Assembly (NCBI GenBank): GCA_965248935.1 | Contig: OZ252214.1 | Location: 4,402,001 to 4,466,000, forward strand | Reading direction: 5' to 3' | Origin: G032773895 sp965248935 | Lineage (GTDB): Bacteria; Pseudomonadota; Gammaproteobacteria; Pseudomonadales; Cellvibrionaceae | DNA: 64,000 bases | In this document: positions 52,814-60,370 of the stretch, piece by piece | How the letters are laid out: each line of letters begins with the position of its first letter | Position numbering within the stretch: the stretch's first letter is position 1 | Translations under genes and position numbers: made by a program | The notes under the pieces: generated by a model | What the model saw: the letters and a program-made list of their open reading frames with translations, nothing else | What the model was told of the DNA's origin: nothing | Databases searched by the model: none

Positions 52814-53620
52814 TCAGGAGACTTGCTGTGTAATCAATTCATCATGTGAACGCCAATGAGGTTGCACTAATACTGCGTTAACATGGGTAATGGTGACTAT
52901 TTTTTTTGTCTCTCTAGCGGCTTCGATAAGACTGCCATAGCATAGATTTCTACACAGCCTTAAATTGCCAAAACTTGAGCGCAATATTAACTCAATAGCG
53001 GCCATATCAAAGGTATTTATCCCCATCCTAGCGGCTTCGAGTTCGTTAATGATATAGCGCTCCATATCGTCATTATTGAGCGGCTTTAATGTGGCAGAGT
53101 AAGTAATCCGACTTTTAATATCCTGATTCACATTCAGCGATAGATAATGCAATAAATCGCGTTGCCCAAACAGAATTAAATTATGTTTTTTGGGGTATTG
53201 CTCAAACAACAAACGTAATTTTCTCAATACTAACATATCAATAAGATGAGCCTCGTCAATCAGAATATACAGCGTTTTTCTCTGCTGTATATGGTTGAAT
53301 GCCGCTTTTATCAACTCTTTCTCTAACGATTTTTCAGGCACATCTATTTTAAAGGATTCCGCTAATTGAGTGAGAATCTGCCAGTAAGTATGCAATGTTC
53401 GAGAGCAGCATACCACCGTGATATCACGTTCATTGTCTAGATTGTGAATATGTTCTTTGAGAACCGTTTTTCCCACACCCGGTTCGCCGACAATAACGGA
53501 GAAGCCTCCTTGCTGTGCGTGTATTGTTATCACATCGAGCATGTTTTTTTGCTGTGGGAGTAAAACAAGCGTATTTCGGTTAAAAGGTTCTTTGGTCACA
53601 CCGTGGATGGATGTAATCAT
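52814..53620 (-). CDS. TniB/ExeA-like AAA+ transposition ATPase
   Basis: 268 aa. Walker A GEPGVGKTVLK (about 41-51) and Walker B TLYILIDEAHLI (about 115-126), with sensor motif LILFGQRDLL. Partner of the DDE transposase, with which it overlaps by 4 bases. Probably selects target DNA and activates transposition, like TniB/IstB/TnsC. A decayed piece of a second copy of this gene's 3' end lies at 58262-58345. Confidence 0.88.
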   Translation of the reverse strand: MITSIHGVTKEPFNRNTLVLLPQQKNMLDVITIHAQQGGFSVIVGEPGVGKTVLKEHIHNLDNERDITVVCCSRTLHTYWQILTQLAESFKIDVPEKSLEKELIKAAFNHIQQRKTLYILIDEAHLIDMLVLRKLRLLFEQYPKKHNLILFGQRDLLHYLSLNVNQDIKSRITYSATLKPLNNDDMERYIINELEAARMGINTFDMAAIELILRSSFGNLRLCRNLCYGSLIEAARETKKIVTITHVNAVLVQPHWRSHDELITQQVS

Positions 53621-54870
53621 ACGTCATCTCCTCGGCTCTTTAGATGCCTTTGGGCATTAAAGTGTACATCGAGTAATTGCGCTTGCCCCATGCGTTGTTC
53701 ATTAAAGTAAACAATAAAAGCGTTGCGTCGAGTTCGGTCAAATCGGACTTGAACCGTCTTTTCACGTAAATCCACAGGGCATTCATACTTTTGATTGTTA
53801 ATAGAAAAGACATTGGTTTTAGAGACTTTACGGTTTTCTTCAACAAAGAATACTTCCTCCGTATATTCGTCGTCGGTTAAGAATAGAACCCGTTCACGGT
53901 CGAGATTAAATCGATCAAGAGGCGCCATTTGAATGCCACTATGGTGTTGAGTATTGTAATCTTGTTCAATCCACTCATGTGTTTTGTCATTGAGATCTTC
54001 GAGCGAGTCAAATTCAAGGTGTTGCACTAAAAACCTATCTCTAAACCCTCTAAAAAAACGTTCAATTTTCCCCTTCGCCGCCCCGTCTCGAATCGGGGCG
54101 TGAGACAGGTGAATGTTCAGTCTGAGACAGGCTTGAAGTATCTCTTTGGAGGTGTAATTAGACCCATTATCAAAATAAAGACGTTCTGGTTTTCCTCGCT
54201 TAAATAAAGCCGAGCGAAAAGCCTCAATCATATTTTCAGTGTTGTCACGATAAAAGAACTGAGCATGGGTGATCACTCTTGATGCGTCATCAATAAACCC
54301 AATCAGAAAGGTTTTACGCCATTTGCCATCAGGTTGTTTAATCGAGGGGCCATACATCGTATCCGCCTGCCACAGCTCATTGGCATACTGCATAGCAAAG
54401 GCGTGGCGTAGTTTTTGAGTGTGTTCGGTCTGCATCAGGTTATTCTCACGTACCATCCGATAAAACGAGGTCTGTGACAGTTGTGAGCGCAAAACAACAT
54501 TGTGCTGCAAAAGCTTACGGTATAAGGCTATTTTGGGAATGACGCCGGTTTTGTTCACACTCAGTTGTGGCAGTACTTCATGAATGGCTTCGGCGAGTTC
54601 ATTCACGCTCACTTTTCGGTAGGTGTGTTTATCGGAACGAGTTTTCTTCTCCAGAGTGGTGATCCCGTGTTTTTTAAATCGGTATAGCCAGCTTTCAATG
54701 GTGCGCCAAGTAAATTGATACGCTAGGCCGCTAGGCTTATCCACAAAGGTGCGTTGACTCACGGATTGAATTCTTTGGCGAATCGTGTCGCCGGGTGCGT
54801 AATCAATTGCACTGAGTACGGACAGGCGCAGTTCGAAAGAAGGGGGTTTTGGGGATACAGGTTGAGGCAT
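53617..54870 (-). CDS. DDE (rve) transposase of an IstA/TniA-like element
   Basis: The frame opens at 54948, but ATG 54870 starts with the conserved-looking MPQPVSPKPPSFELR. N-terminal helix-turn-helix region (TWRTIESWLYRFKKHGI), then the rve core with DDE acids in LWQADTMYGP, LYFDNGSNYTS and KGKIERFFRGF, and a C-terminal beta-barrel. Arranged with an AAA ATPase and a zinc-ribbon protein as a three-gene transposon. The element sits in the Rhs locus and has split it. Confidence 0.85.
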   Translation of the reverse strand: MPQPVSPKPPSFELRLSVLSAIDYAPGDTIRQRIQSVSQRTFVDKPSGLAYQFTWRTIESWLYRFKKHGITTLEKKTRSDKHTYRKVSVNELAEAIHEVLPQLSVNKTGVIPKIALYRKLLQHNVVLRSQLSQTSFYRMVRENNLMQTEHTQKLRHAFAMQYANELWQADTMYGPSIKQPDGKWRKTFLIGFIDDASRVITHAQFFYRDNTENMIEAFRSALFKRGKPERLYFDNGSNYTSKEILQACLRLNIHLSHAPIRDGAAKGKIERFFRGFRDRFLVQHLEFDSLEDLNDKTHEWIEQDYNTQHHSGIQMAPLDRFNLDRERVLFLTDDEYTEEVFFVEENRKVSKTNVFSINNQKYECPVDLREKTVQVRFDRTRRNAFIVYFNEQRMGQAQLLDVHFNAQRHLKSRGDDV

Positions 54871-55072
54871 TATTTTCTCCGCTGTTGTTGAGATTAAAAC
54901 AATGAGATTAAAACGTTGGGATGAAACACCCGCAGAGAATAAGAGCAAAAAAATAACACGATAAGTGACATAACCTGTTGCGCAAAAGAAAGGGGGAGAG
55001 TGATGGGATACTCGATCTTAACTTACGGAGCTAAATTGGGAAGATGTTGGGATATTCACAATAAAAAGGAGG

Positions 55073-55693
55073 TTAAATGAAGTTCAACTGAGCTTGGATT
55101 TGAAAATGAGAACACAGATTATGGCCCCATTTTGAGATAAGAGCATAGAGTGTAGGGAGGAGGAGTTGACGTATTCTAGAGCGATATGAGAATAAGGCGG
55201 GATAGGGTTTATCGGGAAGAGTTAAGACCGAACGAAAGTCGCTCAACCTCCTTTTTAAGCGTTTGATCCAGCGCCAACCATGACGACTACCTTGCTGTTT
55301 TGTTGCGGCTTTATAAGCGGCATTGACAGAGAGCCCTAGGATTAAGAGTGAAAGAAACACAGTGAGTGTAGCGGCCCCATAGCGAAAGAAAGGGAAGCGA
55401 TGGGCAAGATAGAGTTGAATGGTTTTGCCACAACCAGAACGACCATAGCGGTTTGAACACAATATACGTTTACCAACGGGTTGTTTTTTAACAGAAGAGA
55501 GGTGTTTGTATACAAAGCCATGAGAAACTAGGTGTCCATGTTTTTTGCAATGTTGGCAAGGAAGGCTTTCGTCCAAACAGTCGAGAGATAAAGTGAAGGC
55601 ATCCAGCGATGCGATATCGGGGTAGAACCTATTCATGTTGAGTGGAGTAGAAAGAGAGGGTGGGGATTGTAGAGTGTCTGTGAGAAATTTCAA
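55073..55693 (-). CDS. Zinc-ribbon transposon accessory protein
   Basis: 206 aa from TTG 55693 (ATG 55636 is an alternative). A CX2C pair (PCQHCKKHGH) and a second Cys set (LCSNRYGRSGCGK) form a zinc ribbon. Then a hydrophobic segment (LTVFLSLLILGLSVNAAY) and a basic helical region (RWIKRLKRRLSDFR). Its place as first gene of the transposon suggests a target-selection or DNA-binding role like TniQ or InsA, but the family is not named with certainty. Confidence 0.6.
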   Translation of the reverse strand: MKFLTDTLQSPPSLSTPLNMNRFYPDIASLDAFTLSLDCLDESLPCQHCKKHGHLVSHGFVYKHLSSVKKQPVGKRILCSNRYGRSGCGKTIQLYLAHRFPFFRYGAATLTVFLSLLILGLSVNAAYKAATKQQGSRHGWRWIKRLKRRLSDFRSVLTLPDKPYPALFSYRSRIRQLLLPTLYALISKWGHNLCSHFQIQAQLNFI

Positions 55694-55788
55694 CTGACCG
55701 AATTAGCGTTGGGGTTCACCCAATATTTTACGATGGGTATTGGGTTAGAAAATACGGGTTTTTACTATGGGAGTTTGGGAAGTAACAA
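55694..55788 (+). mobile_element. Transposon right-end sequence, copy 1
   Basis: 95 bp starting AACTGACCGAATTAGC and ending GGGAGTTTGGGAAGTAACA, after which Rhs core DNA resumes. The same stretch recurs at 58345-58437. I take it as the terminal region of the three-gene transposon (52.7-55.8 kb). The opposite end could not be placed. Confidence 0.6.
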
Positions 55789-56467
55789 ATACTTTGATGA
55801 AGAGAGTGGATTGCATTACAATCGGCATCGGTATTATGATCCAGGGCTAGGGCAGTTTACTACGCAAGACCCGATTGGATTGTTGGGGGGAATTAATAAC
55901 TATCAGTATGCGCCGAATCCGATTGGGTGGGTGGATCCGTTTGGGCTTACCTGTAAAGAGAATACTTGGAATGCTTTCCAAGCGGATCATAAAGGGCAGT
56001 TTGCAAACTCAACTAAAGCCGCTACTGCTTACGAAGAATTAAAAGATAAACAGTCGCCTTGGCCTATCGGTTACGATCACACTAAAAGTGTAAAGCACAT
56101 GGAAGTCGGAGACACTTTCAACATGATTGTTGATTCCGGAATGGAAGATATACCAGGCAAGTTCGCAACTTTTGATACTATTCCAGATGCAGCGTATGGC
56201 CGAGAACAATTAGCAATCAAAAAAGGATGGAAATCTACATTAGATAATGTAGTCACCTATAAGGTTAAAAAACCATTCGATGTATATGAAGGTCCTGTCG
56301 GCCCACAGATTGATGGAAAAACCTACCTTTCTGGTGGAGGCTCTCAAATAACGTTTAAAGATCCTAAAACTTCTTGGTCTAATGCACGCCCTAATGAATT
56401 CAATGACTTCATCGACGATCCTTATTTAGAAGTGGCCAGCATCAAAAAATTGGATAAAGAAAAATGA
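55709..56467 (+). CDS. Orphan Rhs C-terminal cassette with tip 3
   Basis: 252 aa frame. Its first 26 or so codons come from transposon-end DNA, so the frame start is accidental. Rhs core resumes at YFDEESGLHYNRHRYYDPG and reaches DPFGLTC at about residue 80. The tip (about 170 residues) is distinct: PFDVYEGPVGPQ followed by YLSGGGSQITF recalls the beta-strand end of TNT-like NAD-consuming toxins, but this is weak, and SWSNARPNEFND echoes the SWSDAR phrase in tip 1. Overlaps its immunity gene by 4 bases (ATGA). Confidence 0.75.
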   Translation: MGFTQYFTMGIGLENTGFYYGSLGSNKYFDEESGLHYNRHRYYDPGLGQFTTQDPIGLLGGINNYQYAPNPIGWVDPFGLTCKENTWNAFQADHKGQFANSTKAATAYEELKDKQSPWPIGYDHTKSVKHMEVGDTFNMIVDSGMEDIPGKFATFDTIPDAAYGREQLAIKKGWKSTLDNVVTYKVKKPFDVYEGPVGPQIDGKTYLSGGGSQITFKDPKTSWSNARPNEFNDFIDDPYLEVASIKKLDKEK

Positions 56468-56859
56468 TTGAAATCCAATCGAAGAAAGAAGGCGAAGGAA
56501 GAAATACAAGAACAAAACTCTTGTGGGATTACAAGGGCAAAAAGGTTGTTTTATCTTTTCAATCTATAGCCCGCCATATAATTGTGGAAGACAACAACAG
56601 TCTATTTGTAAGCCTCTATTCTGAAGACAAAATATGTCAATATGCAATGAATGGCAACTTATTAACTACATTCAAAATACCAGAAAAAGAAGGCTATAAA
56701 TATCGCGGAATAAATAGAAGCCTAGAAGCAAAACATGGAATTAGCTTGTTATATGTACCTACAGAAGAAGGCTATGGAAACGAATGGAAAGATATTGAGC
56801 AATACGAACTTGAAAGCGAAACCAATCCATTAGGCTCATATTTAAACATTTACAGGTAG
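56464..56859 (+). CDS. Putative immunity protein for Rhs tip 3
   Basis: 131 aa, soluble, beta-rich in appearance (SIARHIIVEDNNSLFVSLYSED, YAMNGNLLTTFKIPEKEGYKY), possibly a small propeller-like fold. Translationally coupled to tip 3 by the ATGA overlap. Role by position. Confidence 0.65.
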   Translation: MIEIQSKKEGEGRNTRTKLLWDYKGKKVVLSFQSIARHIIVEDNNSLFVSLYSEDKICQYAMNGNLLTTFKIPEKEGYKYRGINRSLEAKHGISLLYVPTEEGYGNEWKDIEQYELESETNPLGSYLNIYR

Positions 56860-56895
56860 CGAGCAAACTGATTAATCGCAATAGAAATAAAGCAA

Positions 56896-56976
56896 GGACG
56901 TTCGCATATTGCCAGTGAATGCACGGCATAGTTGCTTAAAATGTCAGCGCCACCTGCCCAGTGGTGGCCTTGCCAG
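56896..56976 (+). repeat. Cassette trailer repeat, copy 2
   Basis: Second copy of the GGACGTTCGCATATTGCC block (see 51941), again right after an immunity gene and followed within 10 bases by the terminator block copy. Confidence 0.75.
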
Positions 56977-57002
56977 AGGTAACCCGCTTAACCTAAAATA
57001 CA

Positions 57003-57033
57003 CGCCCAGTGCAAAATGCTGGGCGTTTTATTT
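57003..57033 (+). terminator. Strong intrinsic terminator, copy 2
   Basis: Same CGCCCAG / CTGGGCG hairpin and T-tract as 52371, inside repeat block 56981-57058. Ends the tip-3 cassette transcript. Confidence 0.88.
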
Positions 57034-57070
57034 TCTACTCTTTAGGCGTCACCACAATTGTAGAGCGCAA

Positions 57071-57152
57071 ATATTAATAGGACACCCATAATAACTTGAT
57101 CTCCAACCTGGAATATTAATAGGACACCCATAATAACTTGACCTCCAATCTC
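57071..57152 (+). repeat. 42-bp direct repeat upstream of the RAYT gene
   Basis: Two copies (57071-57110 and 57113-57152) of a unit beginning ATATTAATAGGACACCCAT, directly before the transposase gene; GTAGAGCG stands just before at 57060. Could be promoter or transposase-binding DNA. Confidence 0.85.
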
Positions 57153-57175
57153 GAACAAAATACAATAAACTCAAT

Positions 57176-58171
57176 ATGACCCAAACCCGTGAATCACAAG
57201 TCTCTCTAGACGCAACCCCCTATTATCACTGCATGACGCGCTGTGTTCGTCATGCGTATTTGTGTGGCGAAGACCCTATTACAGGTAAGAGCTACGAGTA
57301 CCGCCGTCAGTGGATAGAAGATCGCATGTTAGCGCTTCAAGACGTATTCTCGATTGATGTCTGTGCCTATGCTGTTATGAATAACCACTACCATGTGGTG
57401 CTGCATGTGGATTCAGATAAAGCCACAGCCTGGAGTACCGAAGAAATCATTGAGCAATGGCATACCCTATTTAAAGGGCACCTATTAAGTCGCCGATATA
57501 TCCGTGGTGAGTCTTTAGACAAAGCGGAACGAGATGCCTTAAACGATATTGTGGAAACCTGGCGTGGCCGACTTATGGACATAAGCTGGTTTATTCGGTG
57601 TGTGAATGAATATGTGGCGCGTGAAGCCAATGCCGAAGACGGCTGTACAGGGCGTTTTTGGGAGGGGCGATTTAAGTCTCAAGCACTGCTCGACGAAAAA
57701 GCCTTAGCGGCCTGTATGGCCTATGTAGACCTGAACCCTATCCGCGCTAAAATGGCAACCACACCAGAAAAATCTGATTATACCTCGGTTAAATTAAGAG
57801 CGGAAAAAGCAAAAAAATCCCCACATCCAAACCACAAAAACCAACAACCCTCAAACCTATTTCCCTTTGTCGGTCATCCAAGGAGGAATATGCCAGCAGG
57901 TTTGCCTTTTAAGCTTAATGACTACCTTGAATTGGTGGACTGGACAGGACGACATATTCGTGACGATAAACGTGGTGTGATCCCATCAAACCTTCCCCCT
58001 ATTTTATCCCGTTTAGAGATTGACCCAAAGCATTGGATATATATGTCCCAACATTTCGAAAGTAAATTTAAGCGTTTTGTTGGAACGGTTTATAGCCTTA
58101 AAAAAATGTGCCGAGAAGTCGGTTTATCTCGAACACCTGGCTTGTCTTCGTGTAAGGCCCTTCTAGGGTAA
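57176..58171 (+). CDS. REP-associated tyrosine transposase (RAYT, Y1_Tnp)
   Basis: 331 aa HUH single-strand transposase. N-terminal YYHCMTRCVRHAYLCG, HUH motif NNHYHVVLHVD, and the downstream GRFWEGRFKSQALLDEKALAACMAYVDLNPIRAKMA block are typical of RAYTs, with the catalytic Tyr likely in that last block. A C-terminal extension (about 220-331) includes basic DNA-binding sequence. RAYTs mobilise REP palindromes preceded by GTAG; such palindromes are found at 10468 and 35724, and GTAGAGCG-type starts flank this gene at 57060 and 58176. Confidence 0.88.
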   Translation: MTQTRESQVSLDATPYYHCMTRCVRHAYLCGEDPITGKSYEYRRQWIEDRMLALQDVFSIDVCAYAVMNNHYHVVLHVDSDKATAWSTEEIIEQWHTLFKGHLLSRRYIRGESLDKAERDALNDIVETWRGRLMDISWFIRCVNEYVAREANAEDGCTGRFWEGRFKSQALLDEKALAACMAYVDLNPIRAKMATTPEKSDYTSVKLRAEKAKKSPHPNHKNQQPSNLFPFVGHPRRNMPAGLPFKLNDYLELVDWTGRHIRDDKRGVIPSNLPPILSRLEIDPKHWIYMSQHFESKFKRFVGTVYSLKKMCREVGLSRTPGLSSCKALLG

Positions 58172-58261
58172 TAATGTAGCGCGCAATACTGCCCAAACAT
58201 TCGATAACCTTGGTTAGTCATAGCCCATACCAAGCTCACCACCCTCGGCAGTCTTAATGTA

Positions 58262-58437
58262 GAGTACTAAAATACCGTTCACATGGGGGAGGGTGACGAT
58301 CTTTTTTGTTTTTCTACAGGCTTCGATCAAACTGCCATAACAACTGACCGAATTAGCCTTGTGGTTCACTCAGTATTTTACGATGGGTATTGGGTTAGAA
58401 AATACGGGTTTTGACTATGGGAGTTTGGGAAGTAACA
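58262..58437. mobile_element. Internally deleted relic of the three-gene transposon
   Basis: 58278-58342 resembles the 3' coding part of the AAA ATPase gene (compare 52877-52950) and is joined directly to a second copy of the right-end sequence (58345-58437). All other transposon genes are gone. The surrounding 58438-58660 is AT-rich with no gene seen. Confidence 0.7.
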
Positions 58438-58660
58438 TCTAATACAGGTGAATGTTCAGACACCCTCTCCGTTTATTGTTGTGCGTTTTTTGAGAGATTT
58501 ATCCATCAAAAAATATGACTTTCTACATGCTTTTGCTTTATGATCAGCAAGCTCGGATGTTTACTCAGCACATATTAAAAAATAATAACTATTGTGTAAT
58601 TGGTCGAACGTAACTTTGTTACTACTTTCATAGTTTGTGCTGTTCTTAATAGAATTTAAT

Positions 58661-58708
58661 TTTTGTAGGTCATTTTGTAGGTCATTTTGTAGGTCATTTT
58701 GTAGGTAA
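58661..58708 (+). repeat. 12-bp tandem repeat over the autotransporter ribosome binding site
   Basis: Four copies of TTTTGTAGGTCA, the last as TTTTGTAGGTAA, ending just before ATG 58710. Each unit carries the Shine-Dalgarno-like TAGGT, so copy number could change leader structure or translation. Confidence 0.9.
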
Positions 58709-58709
58709 T

Positions 58710-60308
58710 ATGGATAAATTAGTCTTTGTTTTTCTGGCAGTATATTTCGCATTGAGTTGTTCCAATGCGCAGGCTGCCCCGCCAACTGCGAATGCTGATA
58801 CGCGCGCAGTTCCAACAAATAGTAATGTCACTATTAATGTACTATCCAACGATAGTGACCCAGATGGAGATACGCTCACGGTCACATCAATTACCCAGCC
58901 CAGTGTTGGTAGTACTTCTTTAAACACAGATGGCAGTGTGTTTTATCAGGCAGACCCTAGTTTTACCGGGGGCACCATCACCTTTTCCTATACCGTTGTT
59001 GATAGCAATGCAGAGCAATCTGTAGGCGATGTGACCATTATCATTCAGGACAGCGTATTTGGGGAGCAGTCGAGTGATGGAAATACAGACCGCGTGGCTG
59101 AGACGCTAGATAGTTTGTGCAGTGATTTAAGAGGCCAAACCGATGCAGAGCTTGGTGCCGCTCAGTCTGAATTGCTTGCCCGCTGTGACCAATTGGAAGC
59201 TCTGGCTGTCAGTGACCCAGACACCCTTGCTGTTGCGTTAAGGCAAATTGCCCCTGAAGAGGTCACTGCCCAAATGCGAGTCATTTCAGATTCCAGCCGT
59301 GCAATGGTCCATACCGTATCTCAGAGGGTGCAACAACAAAAGTTGGCTGGCCAATATGGTGGCTCGCCCTATAGCTTTGCGCTGAATGGTCGCCAGTGGC
59401 AAGGCGCAAGTATTACCGGCTCAGGAGCCGGTGATGATGTTTCAGATGCAACTCCTCGTTTTGGTTTGTTCGCGAGTATGCATTTAGATGAAGCAGACAG
59501 GGAGTACACAGAGTTAGAGAGTGGTTATGACTCAAGCGGTACCTCCATCACTATAGGAGGAGATTACTTTTTAAATAGCCAGGTATTAGTGGGGGCAATG
59601 GCATCCCTCAGTGCTTCTTCTCTTGACTATAAAAGCGATGGCGGTGGGCTTGATACTGAGCTGGCCACCTTAGGTTTTTTTGGCGCGTATTTTAAAGATG
59701 GCTTTGCCGCTTACGCTCAGCTTAGCCAAGGGTGGATTGATATTGATTCCGCACGGAATATTCAATACGGCAATGAAGACGTGAGTATTGACGAGCAGCT
59801 CACAGGCAGCACGTCTGGAACGCAAAATACGTTAAATACCCGTGCAGAGTGGACATGGGAGCGTAAAGCGCTCTCGGTAACGCCATTCTTGCGTGCTGAC
59901 TATATGTTGAATCAGATTGATGCCTACGGTGAGCAGGGCAGTAGCCCTTATGCTATGGAATTGGGCGAGCAGGAAATGGATCAGTTGGATGTTTCTTTGG
60001 GGGCTCAAGCTTCTTACGTTTTAAATCGTAAATGGGGTGTTTTTATCCCCACAATGTCGCTTACGTACCACAATGAGGTAGTGTCAAATAGAGACCCTGC
60101 AACAGCGCGCTTTGCATTTGATACGAATTCATCAAGAGTATTTATGGTAGAAAATGATGGTGGCAGCGCATTTTATGAATTGTCTCTAGGCGGCTCTGCG
60201 GCCTTTCCGCATGGTATCTCTGCATTTGTTGAATACACTCAAACACTTGGGTATGACCACTTGGACGCCTACCAATTGCAGTTGGGTATCCGTTACGACG
60301 CTCTCTAA
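58710..60308 (+). CDS. Autotransporter-type outer-membrane protein with cadherin/Big_9-like domain
   Basis: 532 aa. Signal peptide (about 1-23, cleavage near NAQA). Residues about 25-115 form an Ig/cadherin-like domain (NADTRAVPTNSNVTINVLSNDSDPDGDTLTV). A helical linker with Cys pair follows (LDSLCSDLRG...LLARCDQLEAL), then an autotransporter beta-barrel (about 230-532) ending LGIRYDAL. Barrel strands such as FGLFASMHLDEADREY and VGAMASLSASSLDY are typical. The short passenger suggests an adhesion or display function. Followed by a large surface lipoprotein gene 62 bases away, same strand. Confidence 0.82.
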   Translation: MDKLVFVFLAVYFALSCSNAQAAPPTANADTRAVPTNSNVTINVLSNDSDPDGDTLTVTSITQPSVGSTSLNTDGSVFYQADPSFTGGTITFSYTVVDSNAEQSVGDVTIIIQDSVFGEQSSDGNTDRVAETLDSLCSDLRGQTDAELGAAQSELLARCDQLEALAVSDPDTLAVALRQIAPEEVTAQMRVISDSSRAMVHTVSQRVQQQKLAGQYGGSPYSFALNGRQWQGASITGSGAGDDVSDATPRFGLFASMHLDEADREYTELESGYDSSGTSITIGGDYFLNSQVLVGAMASLSASSLDYKSDGGGLDTELATLGFFGAYFKDGFAAYAQLSQGWIDIDSARNIQYGNEDVSIDEQLTGSTSGTQNTLNTRAEWTWERKALSVTPFLRADYMLNQIDAYGEQGSSPYAMELGEQEMDQLDVSLGAQASYVLNRKWGVFIPTMSLTYHNEVVSNRDPATARFAFDTNSSRVFMVENDGGSAFYELSLGGSAAFPHGISAFVEYTQTLGYDHLDAYQLQLGIRYDAL

Positions 60309-60330
60309 AAATAAACAATGAATTTGCCTC

Positions 60331-60351
60331 AGGGCCTGTTAACAAGGCCCT
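60331..60351. other. Intergenic hairpin
   Basis: AGGGCCT-7 nt-AGGCCCT perfect 7-bp stem between the autotransporter and lipoprotein genes, without a T-tract. May protect or attenuate mRNA. Its GGGCCTGTT start recurs at 15008 and 24161. Confidence 0.6.
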
Positions 60352-60370
60352 AAGCGGCAGGGAAATAATA

